This document shows, in pieces, positions 34,881 to 49,194 of a DNA stretch of 64,000 nucleotides. The stretch is taken from positions 2,533,501 to 2,597,500 of the forward strand of contig JAUIMM010000549.1 of the NCBI GenBank assembly GCA_031769625.1, in the 5' to 3' direction. The notes beneath the pieces are model-generated. The model saw only the letters and a program-made list of their open reading frames with translations. It had not been told where the DNA came from and did not search any database. The DNA is from Taudactylus pleione. Lineage: Eukaryota > Chordata > Amphibia > Anura > Myobatrachidae. Position numbers and translations under genes: made by a program. Positions within the stretch are counted from its first letter, which is position 1; every line of letters starts with the position of its first letter.

Positions 34881-36640
34881 AATTTTATATAGCCATAACA
34901 TTCTTTTCTATTACATTTTACATTACATTTTTTCAACTTATCAATGAATTTACTTTAGTTAAGAAGTAAAAGAGGTCTAAAGTTAATGTTTTTGAGCACC
35001 TACAGTCAAACCACACTGGACATGCCCAATTTCATCTGATCTTGGAAGCTATGCAGTGTTGGGCCTGGTTAGTACTTGGATGGGAGACCACCTGGGAATA
35101 CCAGGTGCTGTAGGTAATTTTATACTGCCATAACATTCTTTTCCATTACATTTTACATTTAATTTTTTCAACTTATCAATGAATTTACTTGAGTTAAGAA
35201 GTAAAAGAGGTCTAAAGTTAATGTTTTTGAGCACCTACTGCCAAACCACACTGGACATGCCCAATCTTGTTTGATCTTGGAAGCTATGCAGTAGTGGGCC
35301 TGGTTAGTACTTGGATGGGAGACCAGCTGGGAATACCAGGTGCTGTAGGTAATTTTATAGTGCCATGACATTCTTTTCTATTACATTTTACATTTAATTT
35401 TTTCAACTTATCAATGAATTTACTTGAGTTAAGAAGTAATAGAGGTCTAAAGATAATGGTTTTGGGCACCTACAGCCAAACCACACTGGACATGCCCAAT
35501 CTCGTCTGATCTTATAAGCTATGCAGTGTTGGGCCTGGTTTGTACTTGGATGGGAGACCACCTTGGAATTGCAGTTGCTGTAGGAAATTTTATACAGCCA
35601 AAACATTCTTTTCTATTACATTTTACATTTAATTTTTTCAACTTATCAATGAATTTACTTGAGTTAAGAAGTAAAAGAGGTCTAAAGTTAATGTTTTTGA
35701 GCACCTACAGCCAAACCACACTGGACATGCCCAATCTCGTCTGATCTTGGAAGTTATGCAGTGTTGGGCCTGGTTAGTACTTGGATGGGAGACCACCTGG
35801 GAATACCAGGAGCTGTAGGTAATTTTATACTGCCATAACATTATTTTCTATTACATTTTACATTTAATTTTTTCAACTTATCAATGAATTTACTTGAGTT
35901 AAGAAGTAATAGAGGTCTAAAGTTAATGTTTTTGAGCACCTACAGCCAAACCACACTGGACATGCCCAATCTCGTCTGATATTGGAAGCTATGCAGTGTT
36001 GGGCCTGGTTAGTACTTGGATGGGAGAACACATGGGAATACCAGGTGCAATAGGTAATTTTATACTGCCATAACATTCTTTTCTATTACATTTTACATTT
36101 CATTTTTCAACTAATCATTGAATTTGCTTGAGTTAAGAAGTAAAAGAGGTCTAAAGTTAATGTTTTTGAGCACCTACAGCCAAACTATACTGGACATGCC
36201 CAATCTCGTCTGATCTTGGAAGCTATGCAGTGTTGGGCCTTGTTCGTACTTGGATGGGAGACTACCTGGGAATGCCAGGTGCTGTAGGTAATTTTATGCA
36301 GCCATAACATTCTTTTCTATTACATTTTACTTTTAATTTTTTCAACTTATCAATGAATTTACTTGAGTTAAGAAGTAAAAGAGGTCTAAAGTTAATGTTT
36401 TTGAGCACCTACAGTCAAACCACAGAGGACATGCCCAATCTCATCTGTTCTTGGAAGTTATGCAGTATTGGGCCTGGTTAGTACTTGGATGGGAGACCAC
36501 CTGGGAATACTAGGAGCTGTAGGTAATTTTATACTGGGAAAACATTCTTTTCTATTACATTTTACATTTCATTTTTCAACTTATCATTGAATTTACTTGA
36601 GTTAAGCAGTAAAAGAGGTCTAAAGTTAATGTTTTTGAGC

Positions 36641-36758
36641 ACCTACAGCCAAACGACACTGGACATGCCCAATCTCATCTGATCTTGGAAGCAATGCGGT
36701 GTTTGGCCTGGTTACTACTTGGATGGGAGACCACCTGGGAATACCAGGTGCTGTAGGT
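36641..36758 (+). pseudogene. Recombinant unit, type V head and type A tail
   Basis: GCAATGCGGTGTTTGG of V is followed by a spacer with TATACTGCC and CAACATATC of type A, then by B. W and most of A were lost. At 27254-27723 the similar junction is still V, then W with an A tail, so the two losses are separate events. Confidence 0.7.
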
Positions 36759-36875
36759 AATTTTATACTGCCATAACATTCTTTTCTATTACATTTTACA
36801 TTTAATTTTTTCAACATATCAATGAATTTACTTGAGTTAAGAAGTAATAGAGGTCTAAATTTAATGCTTTTGAGC

Positions 36876-39800
36876 ACCTACAGCCAAACCACACTGGACA
36901 TGCCCAATCTCGTCTGATCTTGTAAGCTTTGCTGTGTTGGGCCTGGTTTGTACTTGGATGGGAGACCACCTGGGAATACCAGTACCTGTTGGAAATTTTA
37001 TACAGCCAAAACATTCTTTTCTATTACATTTTACATCTAATATTTTCAACTTATCAATGAATTTACTTGAGTTAAGAAGTAAAAGAGGTCTAAAATTAAT
37101 GTTTTTGAGCACCTACAGCCAAACCACACTGGACATTCCCAATCTTGTTTGATCTTGGAAACTATGTAGTGTTGGGCCTGGTTAGTACTTGGATGGGAGA
37201 CCACCTGGGAATACCAGGTGCTGTAGGTAATTTTATACTGCCATAACATTCTTTTCTATTACATTTTACATTTAATTTTTTCAGCTTATCAATGAATTTA
37301 CTTGAGTTAAGAAGTAATAGAGGTCTAAAGTTAATATTTTTGAGCACCTACAGCCAAACCACACTGGACATGCCCAATCTCGTCTGATCTTGGAAGTTAT
37401 GCAGTGTTGGGCCTGGTTAGTACTTGGATGGGAGACCACCTGGGAATACCAGGAGCTGTAGGTAATTTTATACTGCCATAACATTATTTTCTATTACATT
37501 TTACATTTAATTTTTTCAACTTATCAATGAATTTACTTGAGTTAAGAAGTAATAGAGGTCTAAAGTTAATGTTTTTGAGCACCTACAGCCAAACCACACT
37601 GGACATGCCCAATCTCGTCTGATATTGGAAGCTATGCAGTGTTGGGCCTGGTTAGTACTTGGATGGGAGAACACATGGGAATACCAGGTGCAATAGGTAA
37701 TTTTATACTGCCATAACATTCTTTTCTATTACATTTTACATTTCATTTTTCAACTAATCATTGAATTTGCTTGAGTTAAGAAGTAAAAGAGGTCTAAAGT
37801 TAATGTTTTTGAGCACCTACAGTCAAACCACAGAGGACATGCCCAATCTCATCTGTTCTTGGAAGTTATGCAGTGTTGGGCCTGGTTAGTACATGGATGG
37901 GAGACCACCTGGGAATACTAGGAGCTGTAGGTAATTTTATACTGCCAAAACATTCTTTTCTATTACATTTTACATTTCATTTTTCAACTTATCATTGAAT
38001 TTACTTGAGTTAAGCAGTAAAAGAGGTCTAAAGTTAATGTTTTTGAGCACCTACAGCCAAACCGCACTGGACATGCCCAATCTCATCTGATTTTGGAAGC
38101 TATGCAGTGTTGGGCCTGGTTAGTACTTGGATAGGAGACCACCTAGGAATCCCAGGTGCTGTAGGTAATTTTATACTGCCATAACAGTCTATTCTATTAC
38201 ATTTTACATTTAATTTTTTCAACTTATCAATGAATTTACTTGAGTTAAGAAGTAATAGAGGTCTAAAGTTAATGCTTTTGAGCACCTACAGCCAAACCAC
38301 ACTGGACATGCCCAATCTCGTTTGGTCTTGGAAGCTATGCAGTGTTGGGCATGGTTAGTACTTGGATGGGAGACCACCTGGGAATACCAGGTGCTGTAGG
38401 TAATTTTATATAGCCATAACATTCTTTTCTATTACATTTTACATTACATTTTTTCAACTTATCAATGAATTTACTTGAGTTAAGAAGTAAAAGAGGTCTA
38501 AAGTTAATGTTTTTGAGCACCTACAGCCAAAGCACACTGGACAATAACAATCTCATCTGATCTTGGAAGCTATGCAGTGTTGGGCCTGGTTAGTACTTCG
38601 ATGGGAGACCACCAGGGAATACCAGATGCTGTAGGTAATTTTATACTGCCATAACATTCATTTCTATTACATTTTACATTTAATTTTTTCAACTTATCAA
38701 TGAATTTACTTGAGTTAAGAAGTAAAAGAGGTCTAAAATTAATGTTTTTGAGCACCTACAGCCAAACCACACTGGACATGCCCAATCTCGTCTGATCTTG
38801 CAAACTATGCAGTGTTGGGCCTGGTTTGTACTTGGATGGGAAACCACCTGGGAATACCAGGTGCTGTAGGTAATTTTAGACAGCCAAAACATTCTTTTCT
38901 ATTACATTTTACATTTAATTTTTTCAACTTATCAATGAATTTACTTGAGTTAAGAAGTAAAAGAGGTCTAAAGTTAATGTTTTTGAGCACCTACAGTCAA
39001 ACCACAGAGGACATGCCCAATCTCATCTGTTCTTGGAAGTTATGCAGTGTTGGGCCTGGTTAGTACTTGGATGGGAGACCACCTGGGAATACTAGGAGCT
39101 GTAGGTAATTTTATACTGCCAAAACATTCTTTTCTATTACATTTTACATTTCATTTTTCAACTTATCATTGAATTTACTTGAGTTAAGCAGTAAAAGAGG
39201 TCTAAAGTTAATGTTTTTGAGCACCTACAGCCAAACCACACTGGACATGCCCAATCTCATCTGATCTTGGAAGCTATGCAGTGTTGGGCCTTGTTCGTAC
39301 TTGGATGGGAGACTACCTGGGAATGCCAGGTGCTGTAGGTAATTTTATGCAGCCATAACATTCTTTTCTATTACATTTTACATCTAATATTTTCAACTTA
39401 TCAATGAATTTACTTGAGTTAAGAAGTAAAAGAGGTCTAAAATTAATGTTTTTGAGCACCTACAGCCAAACCACACTGGACATTCCCAATCTTGTTTGAT
39501 CTTGGAAACTATGTAGTGTTGGGCCTGGTTAGTACTTGGATGGGAGACCACCTGGGAATACCAGGTGCTGTAGGTAATTTTATACTGCCATAACATTCTT
39601 TTCTATTACATTTTACATTTAATTTTTTCAGCTTATCAATGAATTTACTTGAGTTAAGAAGTAATAGAGGTCTAAAGTTAATATTTTTGAGCACCTACAG
39701 CCAAACCACACTGGACATGCCCAATCTCGTCTGATCTTGGAAGTTATGCAGTGTTGGGCCTGGTTAGTACTTGGATGGGAGACCACCTGGGAATACCAGG

Positions 39801-42800
39801 AGCTGTAGGTAATTTTATACTGCCATAACATTATTTTCTATTACATTTTACATTTAATTTTTTCAACTTATCAATGAATTTACTTGAGTTAAGAAGTAAT
39901 AGAGGTCTAAAGTTAATGTTTTTGAGCACCTACAGCCAAACCACACTGGACATGCCCAATCTCGTCTGATATTGGAAGCTATGCAGTGTTGGGCCTGGTT
40001 AGTACTTGGATGGGAGAACACATGGGAATACCAGGTGCAATAGGTAATTTTATACTGCCATAACATTCTTTTCTATTACATTTTACATTTCATTTTTCAA
40101 CTAATCATTGAATTTGCTTGAGTTAAGAAGTAAAAGAGGTCTAAAGTTAATGTTTTTGAGCACCTACAGCCAAACTATACTGGACATGCCCAATCTCGTC
40201 TGATCTTGGAAGCTATGCAGTGTTGGGCCTTGTTCGTACTTGGATGGGAGACTACCTGGGAATGCCAGGTGCTGTAGGTAATTTTATGCAGCCATAACAT
40301 TCTTTTCTATTACATTTTACTTTTAATTTTTTCAACTTATCAATGAATTTACTTGAGTTAAGAAGTAAAAGAGGTCTAAAGTTAATGTTTTTGAGCACCT
40401 ACAGTCAAACCACAGAGGACATGCCCAATCTCATCTGTTCTTGGAAGTTATGCAGTGTTGGGCCTGGTTAGTACTTGGATGGGAGACCACCTGGGAATAC
40501 TAGGAGCTGTAGGTAATTTTATACTGCCAAAACATTCTTTTCTATTACATTTTACATTTCATTTTTCAACTTATCATTGAATTTACTTGAGTTAAGCAGT
40601 AAAAGACGTCTAAAGTTAATGTTTTTGAGCACCTACAGCCAAACCGCACTGGACATGCCCAATCTCATCTGATTTTGGAAGCTATGCAGTTTTGGGCCTG
40701 GTTAGTACTTGGATAGGAGACCACCTAGGAATCCCAGGTGCTGTAGGTAATTTTATACTGCCATAACAGTCTATTCTATTACATTTTACATTTAATTTTT
40801 TCAACTTATCAATGAATTTACTTGAGTTAAGAAGTAATAGAGGTCTAAAGTTAATGCTTTTGAGCACCTACAGCCAAACCACACTGGACATGCCCAATCT
40901 CGTTTGGTCTTGGAAGCTATGCAGTGTTGGGCATGGTTAGTACTTGGATGGGAGACCACCTGGGAATACCAGGTGCTGTAGGTAATTTTATATAGCCATA
41001 ACATTCTTTTCTATTACATTTTACATTACATTTTTTCAACTTATCAATGAATTTACTTGAGTTAAGAAGTAAAAGAGGTCTAAAGTTAATGTTTTTGAGC
41101 ACCTACAGCCAAAGCACACTGGACAATAACAATCTCATCTGATCTTGGAAGCTATGCAGTGTTGGGCCTGGTTAGTACTTCGATGGGAGACCACCAGGGA
41201 ATACCAGATGCTGTCGGTAATTTTATACTGCCATAACATTCTTTTCTATTACATTTTACATTTAATTTTTTCAACTTATCAATGAATTTACTTGAGTTAA
41301 GAAGTAAAAGAGGTCTAAAATTAATGTTTTTGAGCGCCTACAGCCAAACCACACTGGACATGCCCAATCTCGTCTGATCTTGCAAACTATGCAGTGTTGG
41401 GCCTGGTTTGTACTTGGATGGGAAACCACCTGGGAATACCAGGTGCTGTATGTAATTTTAGACAGCCAAAACATTCTTTTCTATTACATTTTACATTTAA
41501 TTTTTTCAACTTATCAATGAATTTACTTGAGTTAAGAAGTAAAAGAGGTCTAAAGTTAATGTTTTTGAGCACCTACAGTCAAACCACAGAGGACATGCCC
41601 AATCTCATCTGTTCTTGGAAGTTATGCAGTGTTGGGCCTGGTTAGTACTTGGATGGGAGACCACCTGGGAATACTAGGAGCTGTAGGTAATTTTATACTG
41701 CCAAAACATTTTTTTCTATTACATTTTACATTTCATTTTTCAACTTATCATTGAATTTACTTGAGTTAAGCAGTAAAAGAGGTCTAAAGTTAATGTTTTT
41801 GAGCACCTACAGCCAAACCACACTGGACATGCCCAATCTCATCTGATCTTGGAAGCAATGCGGTGTTTGGCCTGGTTACTACTTGGATGGGAGACCACCT
41901 GGGAATACCAGGTGCTGTAGGTAATTTTATACAGCCAAAACTTTCTTTTCTATTACAATTTACATTTAATTTTTTCAACTTATCAATGAATTTACTTGAG
42001 TTAAGAAGTAAAAGAGGTCTAAAGTTAATGTTTTTGAGCACCTACAGCCAAAGCACACTGGACATGCCCAATCTCGTCTGATCTTGGAAGCTATGCAGTG
42101 TTGGGCCTGGTTAGTACTTGGACAGGAGACCACCTGGGAATACCAGGTGCTGTAGGTAATTTTATATAGCCATAACATTTTTTTCTATTACATTTTACAT
42201 TACATTTTTTCAACTTATCAATGAATTTACTTGAGTTAAGAAGTAAAAGAGGTCTAAAGTTAATGTTTTTGAGCACCTACAGTCAAACCACACTGGACAT
42301 GCACAATCTCGTCTGATCTTGGAAGCTATGCAGTGTTGGGCCTGGTTAGTACTTGGATGGGAGACCCCCTGGGAATACCAGGTGCTGTAGGTAATTTTAT
42401 ACTGCCATAACATTCTTTTCTATTACATTTTACATTTAATTTTTTCAACATATCAATGAATTTACTTGAGTTAAGAAGTAATAGAGGTCTAAATTTAATG
42501 CTTTTGAGCACCTACAGCCAAACCACACTGGACATGCCCAATCTCATCTGATCTTGTAAGCTTTGCTGTGTTGGGCCTGGTTTGTACTTGGATGGGAGAC
42601 CACCTGGGAATACCAGTACCTGTTGGAAATTTTATACAGCCAAAACATTCTTTTCTATTACATTTTACATCTAATATTTTCAACTTATCAATGAATTTAC
42701 TTGAGTTAAGAAGTAAAAGAGGTCTAAAATTAATGTTTTTGAGCACCTACAGCCAAACCACACTGGACATTCCCAATCTTGTTTGATCTTGGAAACTATG

Positions 42801-43445
42801 TAGTGTTGGGCCTGGTTAGTACTTGGATGGGAGACCACCTGGGAATACCAGGTGCTGTAGGTAATTTTATACTGCCATAACATTCTTTTCTATTACATTT
42901 TACATTTAATTTTTTCAGCTTATCAATGAATTTACTTGAGTTAAGAAGTAATAGAGGTCTAAAGTTAAGGCTTTGGGCACCTACAGCCAAACCACACTGG
43001 ACATGCCCAATCTCGTCTGATCTTGGAAGCTATGCAGTGTTGGGCCTGGTTAGTACTTGGATGGGAGACCACCTGGGACTACCAGGTGCTGTAGGTAATT
43101 TTATATAGTCATAACATTCTTTTCTATTACATTTTACATTACATTTTTTCAACTTATCAATGAATTAACTTGAGTTAAGAAGTAAAAGAGGTCTAAAGTT
43201 AATGTTTTTGAGCACCTACAGTCAAACCACACTGGACATGCGCAATCTCGTCTGATCTTGAAAGCTATGCAGTGTTGGGCCTGGTTAGTACTTGGATGGG
43301 AGACCACCTGGGAATGCGAGGTGCTGTAGGTAATTTTATACTACCATAACATTCTTTTCTATTACATTTTTCATTTCATTTTTCAACTAATCATTGAATT
43401 TACTTGAGTTAAGAAGTAAGAGGTCTAAAGTTAATGTTTTTGAGC
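36876..43445 (+). repeat. Block 13: 28 units, second copy of 6.6 kb segment
   Basis: It matches block 11 in order and private marks, such as AAGACGTC before 40631 (and 31479) and CATTTTTTTC after 41571 (and 32419). Confidence 0.85.
39223..39340 (+). pseudogene. Three-part mosaic unit, second copy
   Basis: It has the same composition as the unit at 30071 and lies exactly 9152 bp (39 units) downstream. The mosaic was therefore formed before the large duplication. Confidence 0.68.
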
Positions 43446-46400
43446 ACCTACAGCCAAACCACACTGGACATGCCCAATCTCGTCTGAACTTGGAAGCTAT
43501 GCAGTGTTGGGCCTGGTAAGTACTTGGATGGGAGACCACCTGGGAATACCAGGTGCTGTAGATAATTTTATACTGCCATAACATTCTTTTCTATTACATT
43601 TTACATTTAATTTTTTCAAATTATCAATGAATTTACTTGAGTTAAGAAGTAATAGAGGTCTAAAATTAATGGTTTTGGGCACCTACAGCCAAACCACACT
43701 GGACATGCCCAATATCGTCTGATTTTGGAAGCTATGCAGTGTTGGGCCTGGTTAGTACATGAATGGGAGACCACCTGGGAATACCAGGTGCTGTAGGTAA
43801 TTTTATACTGCCATAACATTCGTTTCCATTACATTTTACATTTCATTTTTCAACTTATCATTGAATTTACTTGAGTTAAGAAGTAAAAGAGGTCTAAAGT
43901 TAATGTTTTTGAGCACCTACAGCCAAACCATACTGGACATGCCCAATCTCATCTGATCTTGGAAGCTATGCAGTGGTGGGCCTCGTTAGTACTTGGATGG
44001 GAGACCACCTAGTAATCCCAGGTGCTGTAGGTAATTTTATACTGCCATAACATTCTTTTCTACTACATTTTACATTTAATTTTTTCAACTTATCAATGAA
44101 TTTACTTGAGTTAAGAAGTAATAGAGGTCTAAAGTTAATGCTTTTGAGCACCTACAGCCAAACCACACTGGACATGCCCAATCTCGTCTGATCTTGGAAG
44201 CTATGCAGTGTTGGGCCTGGTTAGTACTTGGATGGGAGACCACCTGGGAATACCAGGTGCTGTAGGTAATTTTATATAGCCATAACATTCTTTTCTATTA
44301 CATTTTACATTACATTTTTTCAACTTATCAATGAATTTACTTTAGTTAAGAAGTAAAAGAGGTCTAAAGTTAATGTTTTTGAGCACCTACAGTCAAACCA
44401 CACTGGACATGCCCAATTTCATCTGATCTTGGAAGCTATGCAGTGTTGGGCCTGGTTAGTACTTGGATGGGAGACCACCTGGGAATACCAGGTGCTGTAG
44501 GTAATTTTATACTGCCATAACATTCTTTTCCATTACATTTTACATTTAATTTTTTCAACTTATCAATGAATTTACTTGAGTTAAGAAGTAAAAGAGGTCT
44601 AAAGTTAATGTTTTTGAGCACCTACTGCCAAACCACACTGGACATGCCCAATCTTGTTTGATCTTGGAAGCTATGCAGTATTGGGCCTGGTTAGTACTTG
44701 GATGGGAGACCAGCTGGGAATACCAGGTGCTGTAGGTAATTTTATAGTGCCATGACATTCTTTTCTATTACATTTTACATTTAATTTTTTCAACTTATCA
44801 ATGAATTTACTTGAGTTAAGAAGTAATAGAGGTCTAAAGATAATGGTTTTGGGCACCTACAGCCAAACCACACTGGACATGCCCAATCTCGTCTGATCTT
44901 ATAAGCTATGCAGTGTTGGGCCTGGTTTGTACTTGGATGGGAGACCACCTTGGAATTGCAGTTGCTGTATGAAATTTTATACAGCCAAAACATTCTTTTC
45001 TATTACATTTTACATTTAATTTTTTCAACTTATCAATGAATTTACTTGAGTTAAGAAGTAAAAGAGGTCTAAAGTTAACGTTTTTGAGCACCTACAGCCA
45101 AACCACACTGGACATGCCCAATCTCGTCTGATCTTGGAAGTTATGCAGTGTTGGGCCTGGTTAGTACTTGGATGGGAGACCACCTGGGAATACCAGGAGC
45201 TGTAGGTAATTTTATACTGCCATAACATTATTTTCTATTACATTTTACATTTAATTTTTTCAACTTATCAATGAATTTACTTGAGTTAAGAAGTAATAGA
45301 GGTCTAAAGTTAATGTTTTTGAGCACCTACAGCCAAACCACACTGGACATGCCCAATCTTGTTTGATATTGGAAGCTATGCAGTGTTGGGCCTGGTTAGT
45401 ACTTGGATGGGAGAACACATGGGAATACCAGGTGCAATAGGTAATTTTATACTGCCATAACATTCTTTTCTATTACATTTTACATTTCATTTTTCAACTA
45501 ATCATTGAATTTGCTTGAGTTAAGAAGTAAAAGAGGTCTAAAGTTAATGTTTTTGAGGACCTACAGCCAAACTATACTGGACATGCCCAATCTCGTCTGA
45601 TCTTGGAAGCTATGCAGTGTTGGGCCTTGTTCGTACTTGGATTGGAGACTACCTGGGAATGCCAGGTGCTGTAGGTAATTTTATGCAGCCATAACATTCT
45701 TTTCTATTACATTTTACTTTTAATTTTTTCAACTTATCAATGAATTTACTTGAGTTAAGAAGTAAAAGAGGTCTAAAGTTAATGTTTTTGAGCACCTACA
45801 GTCAAACCACAGAGGACATGCCCAATCTCATCTGTTCTTGGAAGTTATGCAGTATTGGGCCTGGTTAGTACTTGGATGGGAGACCACCTGGGAATACTAG
45901 GAGCTGTAGGTAATTTTATACTGGGAAAACATTCTTTTCTATTACATTTTACATTTCATTTTTCAACTTATCATTGAATTTACTTGAGTTAAGCAGTAAA
46001 AGAGGTCTAAAGTTAATGTTTTTGAGCACCTACAGCCAAACCACACTGGACATGCCCAATCTCATCTGATCTTGGAAGCAATGCGGTGTTTGGCCTGGTT
46101 ACTACTTGGATGGGAGACCACCTGGGAATACCAGGTGCTGTAGGTAATTTTATACAGCCAAAACTTTCTTTTCTATTACAATTTACATTTAATTTTTTCA
46201 ACTTATCAATGAATTTACTTGAGTTAAGAAGTAAAAGAGGTCTAAAGTTAATGTTTTTGAGCACCTACAGCCAAAGCACACTGGACATGCCCAATCTCGT
46301 CTGATCTTGGAAGCTATGCAGTGTTGGGCCTGGTTAGTACTTGGACAGGAGACCACCTGGGAATACCAGGTGCTGTAGGTAATTTTATATAGCCATAACA

Positions 46401-47668
46401 TTCTTTTCTATTACATTTTACATTACATTTTTTCAACTTATCAATGAATTTACTTGAGTTAAGAAGTAAAAGAGGTCTAAAGTTAATGTTTTTGAGCACC
46501 TACAGTCAAACCACACTGGACATGCACAATCTCGTCTGATCTTGGAAGCTATGCAGTGTTGGGCCTGGTTAGTACTTGGATGGGAGACCCCCTGGGAATA
46601 CCAGGTGCTGTAGGTAATTTTATACTGCCATAACATTCTTTTCTATTACATTTTACATTTAATTTTTTCAACATATCAATGAATTTACTTGAGTTAAGAA
46701 GTAATAGAGGTCTAAATTTAATGCTTTTGAGCACCTACAGCCAAACCACACTGGACATGCCCAATCTCGTCTGATCTTGTAAGCTTTGCTGTGTTGGGCC
46801 TGGTTTGTACTTGGATGGGAGACCACCTGGGAATACCAGTACCTGTTGGAAATTTTATACAGCCAAAACATTCTTTTCTATTACATATTACATCTAATAT
46901 TTTCAACTTATCAATGAATTTACTTGAGTTAAGAAGTAAAAGAGGTCTAAAATTAATGTTTTTGAGCACCTACAGCCAAACCACACTGGACATTCCCAAT
47001 CTTGTTTGATCTTGGAAACTATGTAGTGTTGGGCCTGGTTAGTACTTGGATGGGAGACCACCTGGGAATACCAGGTGCTGTAGGTAATTTTATACTGCCA
47101 TAACATTCTTTTCTATTACATTTTACATTTAATTTTTTCAGCTTATCAATGAATTTACTTGAGTTAAGAAGTAATAGAGGTCTAAAGTTAAGGCTTTGGG
47201 CACCTACAGCCAAACCACACTGGACATGCCCAATCTCGTCTGATCTTGGAAGCTATGCAGTGTTGGGCCTGGTTAGTACTTGGATGGGAGACCACCTGGG
47301 ACTACCAGGTGCTGTAGGTAATTTTATATAGTCATAACATTCTTTTCTATTACATTTTACATTACATTTTTTCAACTTATCAATGAATTAACTTGAGTTA
47401 AGAAGTAAAAGAGGTCTAAAGTTAATGTTTTTGAGCACCTACAGTCAAACCACACTGGACATGCCCAATCTCGTCTGATCTTGAAAGCTATGCAGTGTTG
47501 GGCCTGGTTAGTACTTGGATGGGAGACCACCTGGGAATGCGAGGTGCTGTAGGTAATTTTATACTACCATAACATTCTTTTCTATTACATTTTTCATTTC
47601 ATTTTTCAACTAATCATTGAATTTACTTGAGTTAAGAAGTAAGAGGTCTAAAGTTAATGTTTTTGAGC
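43446..47668 (+). repeat. Block 14: F H I J K L Q R S T U V W A B C D E
   Basis: These eighteen units, about 4223 bp, start a third super-repeat. The F-H-I-J-K-L run recurs 18 units later at 47669. W is intact here between V and A. Confidence 0.82.
44150..44267 (+). rRNA. 5S: 5S rRNA, type J, consensus-identical
   Basis: The body is identical to the copy at 4722. It is a further 9387 bp downstream of the copy at 34763 and so belongs to the third super-repeat. Confidence 0.83.
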
Positions 47669-48372
47669 ACCTACAGCCAAACCACACTGGACATGCCCAA
47701 TCTCGTCTGAACTTGGAAGCTATGCAGTGTTGGGCCTGGTAAGTACTTGGATGGGAGACCACCTGGGAATACCAGGTGCTGTAGATAATTTTATACTGCC
47801 ATAACATTCTTTTCTATTACATTTTACATTTAATTTTTTCAACTTATCAATGAATTTACTTGAGTTAAGAAGTAATAGAGGTCTAAAATTAATGGTTTTG
47901 GGCACCTACAGCCAAACCACACTGGACATGCCCAATATCGTCTGATTTTGGAAGCTATGCAGTGTTGGGCCTGGTTAATACATGAATGGGAGACCACCTG
48001 GGAATACCAGGTGCTGTAGGTAATTTTATACTGCCATAACATTCATTTCCATTACATTTTACATTTCATTTTTCAACTTATCATTGAATTTACTTGAGTT
48101 AAGAAGTAAAAGAGGTCTAAAGTTAATGTTTTTGAGCACCTACAGCCAAACCATACTGGACATGCCCAATCTCATCTGATCTTGGAAGCTATGCAGTGGT
48201 GGGCCTCGTTAGTACTTGGATGGGAGACCACCTAGTAATCCCAGGTGCTGTAGGTAATTTTATACTGCCATAACATTCTTTTCTACTACATTTTACATTT
48301 AATTTTTTCAACTTATCAATGAATTTACTTGAGTTAAGAAGTAATAGAGGTCTAAAGTTAATGCTTTTGAGC

Positions 48373-48490
48373 ACCTACAGCCAAACCACACTGGACATGC
48401 CCAATCTCGTCTGATCTTGGAAGCTATGCAGTGTTGGGCCTGGTTAGTACTTGGATGGGAGACCACCTGGGAATACCAGGTGCTGTAGGT
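48373..48490 (+). rRNA. 5S: 5S rRNA, type J, consensus-identical
   Basis: The body is identical to the copy at 4722. It is 4223 bp (18 units) downstream of the copy at 44150, in the duplicated H-I-J-K-L run. Confidence 0.83.
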
Positions 48491-49077
48491 AATTTTATAT
48501 AGCCATAACATTCTTTTCTATTACATTTTACATTACATTTTTTCAACTTATCAATGAATTTACTTGAGTTAAGAAGTAAAAGAGGTCTAAAGTTAATGTT
48601 TTTGAGCACCTACAGTCAAACCACACTGGACATGCCCAATTTCATCTGATCTTGGAAGCTATGCAGTGTTGGGCCTGGTTAGTACTTGGATGGGAGACCA
48701 CCTGGGAATACCAGGTGCTGTAGGTAATTTTATACTGCCATAACATTCTTTTCCATTACATTTTACATTTAATTTTTTCAACTTATCAATGAATTTACTT
48801 GAGTTAAGAAGTAAAAGAGGTCTAAAGTTAATGTGTTTGAGCACCTACTGCCAAACCACACTGGACATGCCCAATCTTGTTTGATCTTGGAAGCTGTGCA
48901 GTATTGGGCCTGGTTAGTACTTGGATGGGAGACCACCTGGGAATACCAGGTGCTGTAGGTAATTTTATAGTGCCATGACATTCTTTTCTATTACATTTTA
49001 CATTTAATTTTTTCAACTTATCAATGAATTTACTTGAGTTAAGAAGTAATAGAGGTCTAAAGATAATGGTTTTGGGC

Positions 49078-49194
49078 ACCTACAGCCAAACCACACTGGA
49101 CATGCCCAATCTCGTCTGATCTTGAAAGCTATGCAGTGTTGGCCTGGTTAGTACTTGGATGGGAGACAACCTGGGAATACCAAGAGCTGTAGGT
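49078..49194 (+). pseudogene. Type M copy with one-base deletion
   Basis: The body is 117 bp because one G of GGG at 64-66 is missing (GTGTTGGCCTGG). It is the only deletion I found inside a body. It falls between box A and the intermediate element and changes their spacing. Confidence 0.75.

Larger units (their letters stand above)
34294..36875 (+). repeat. Block 12: H I J K L Q R S T U V/A
   Basis: These eleven units are the counterpart of block 10, one unit shorter because W was lost in the V/A fusion. This explains why offsets change from 9387 to 9152 bp at this point. Confidence 0.83.
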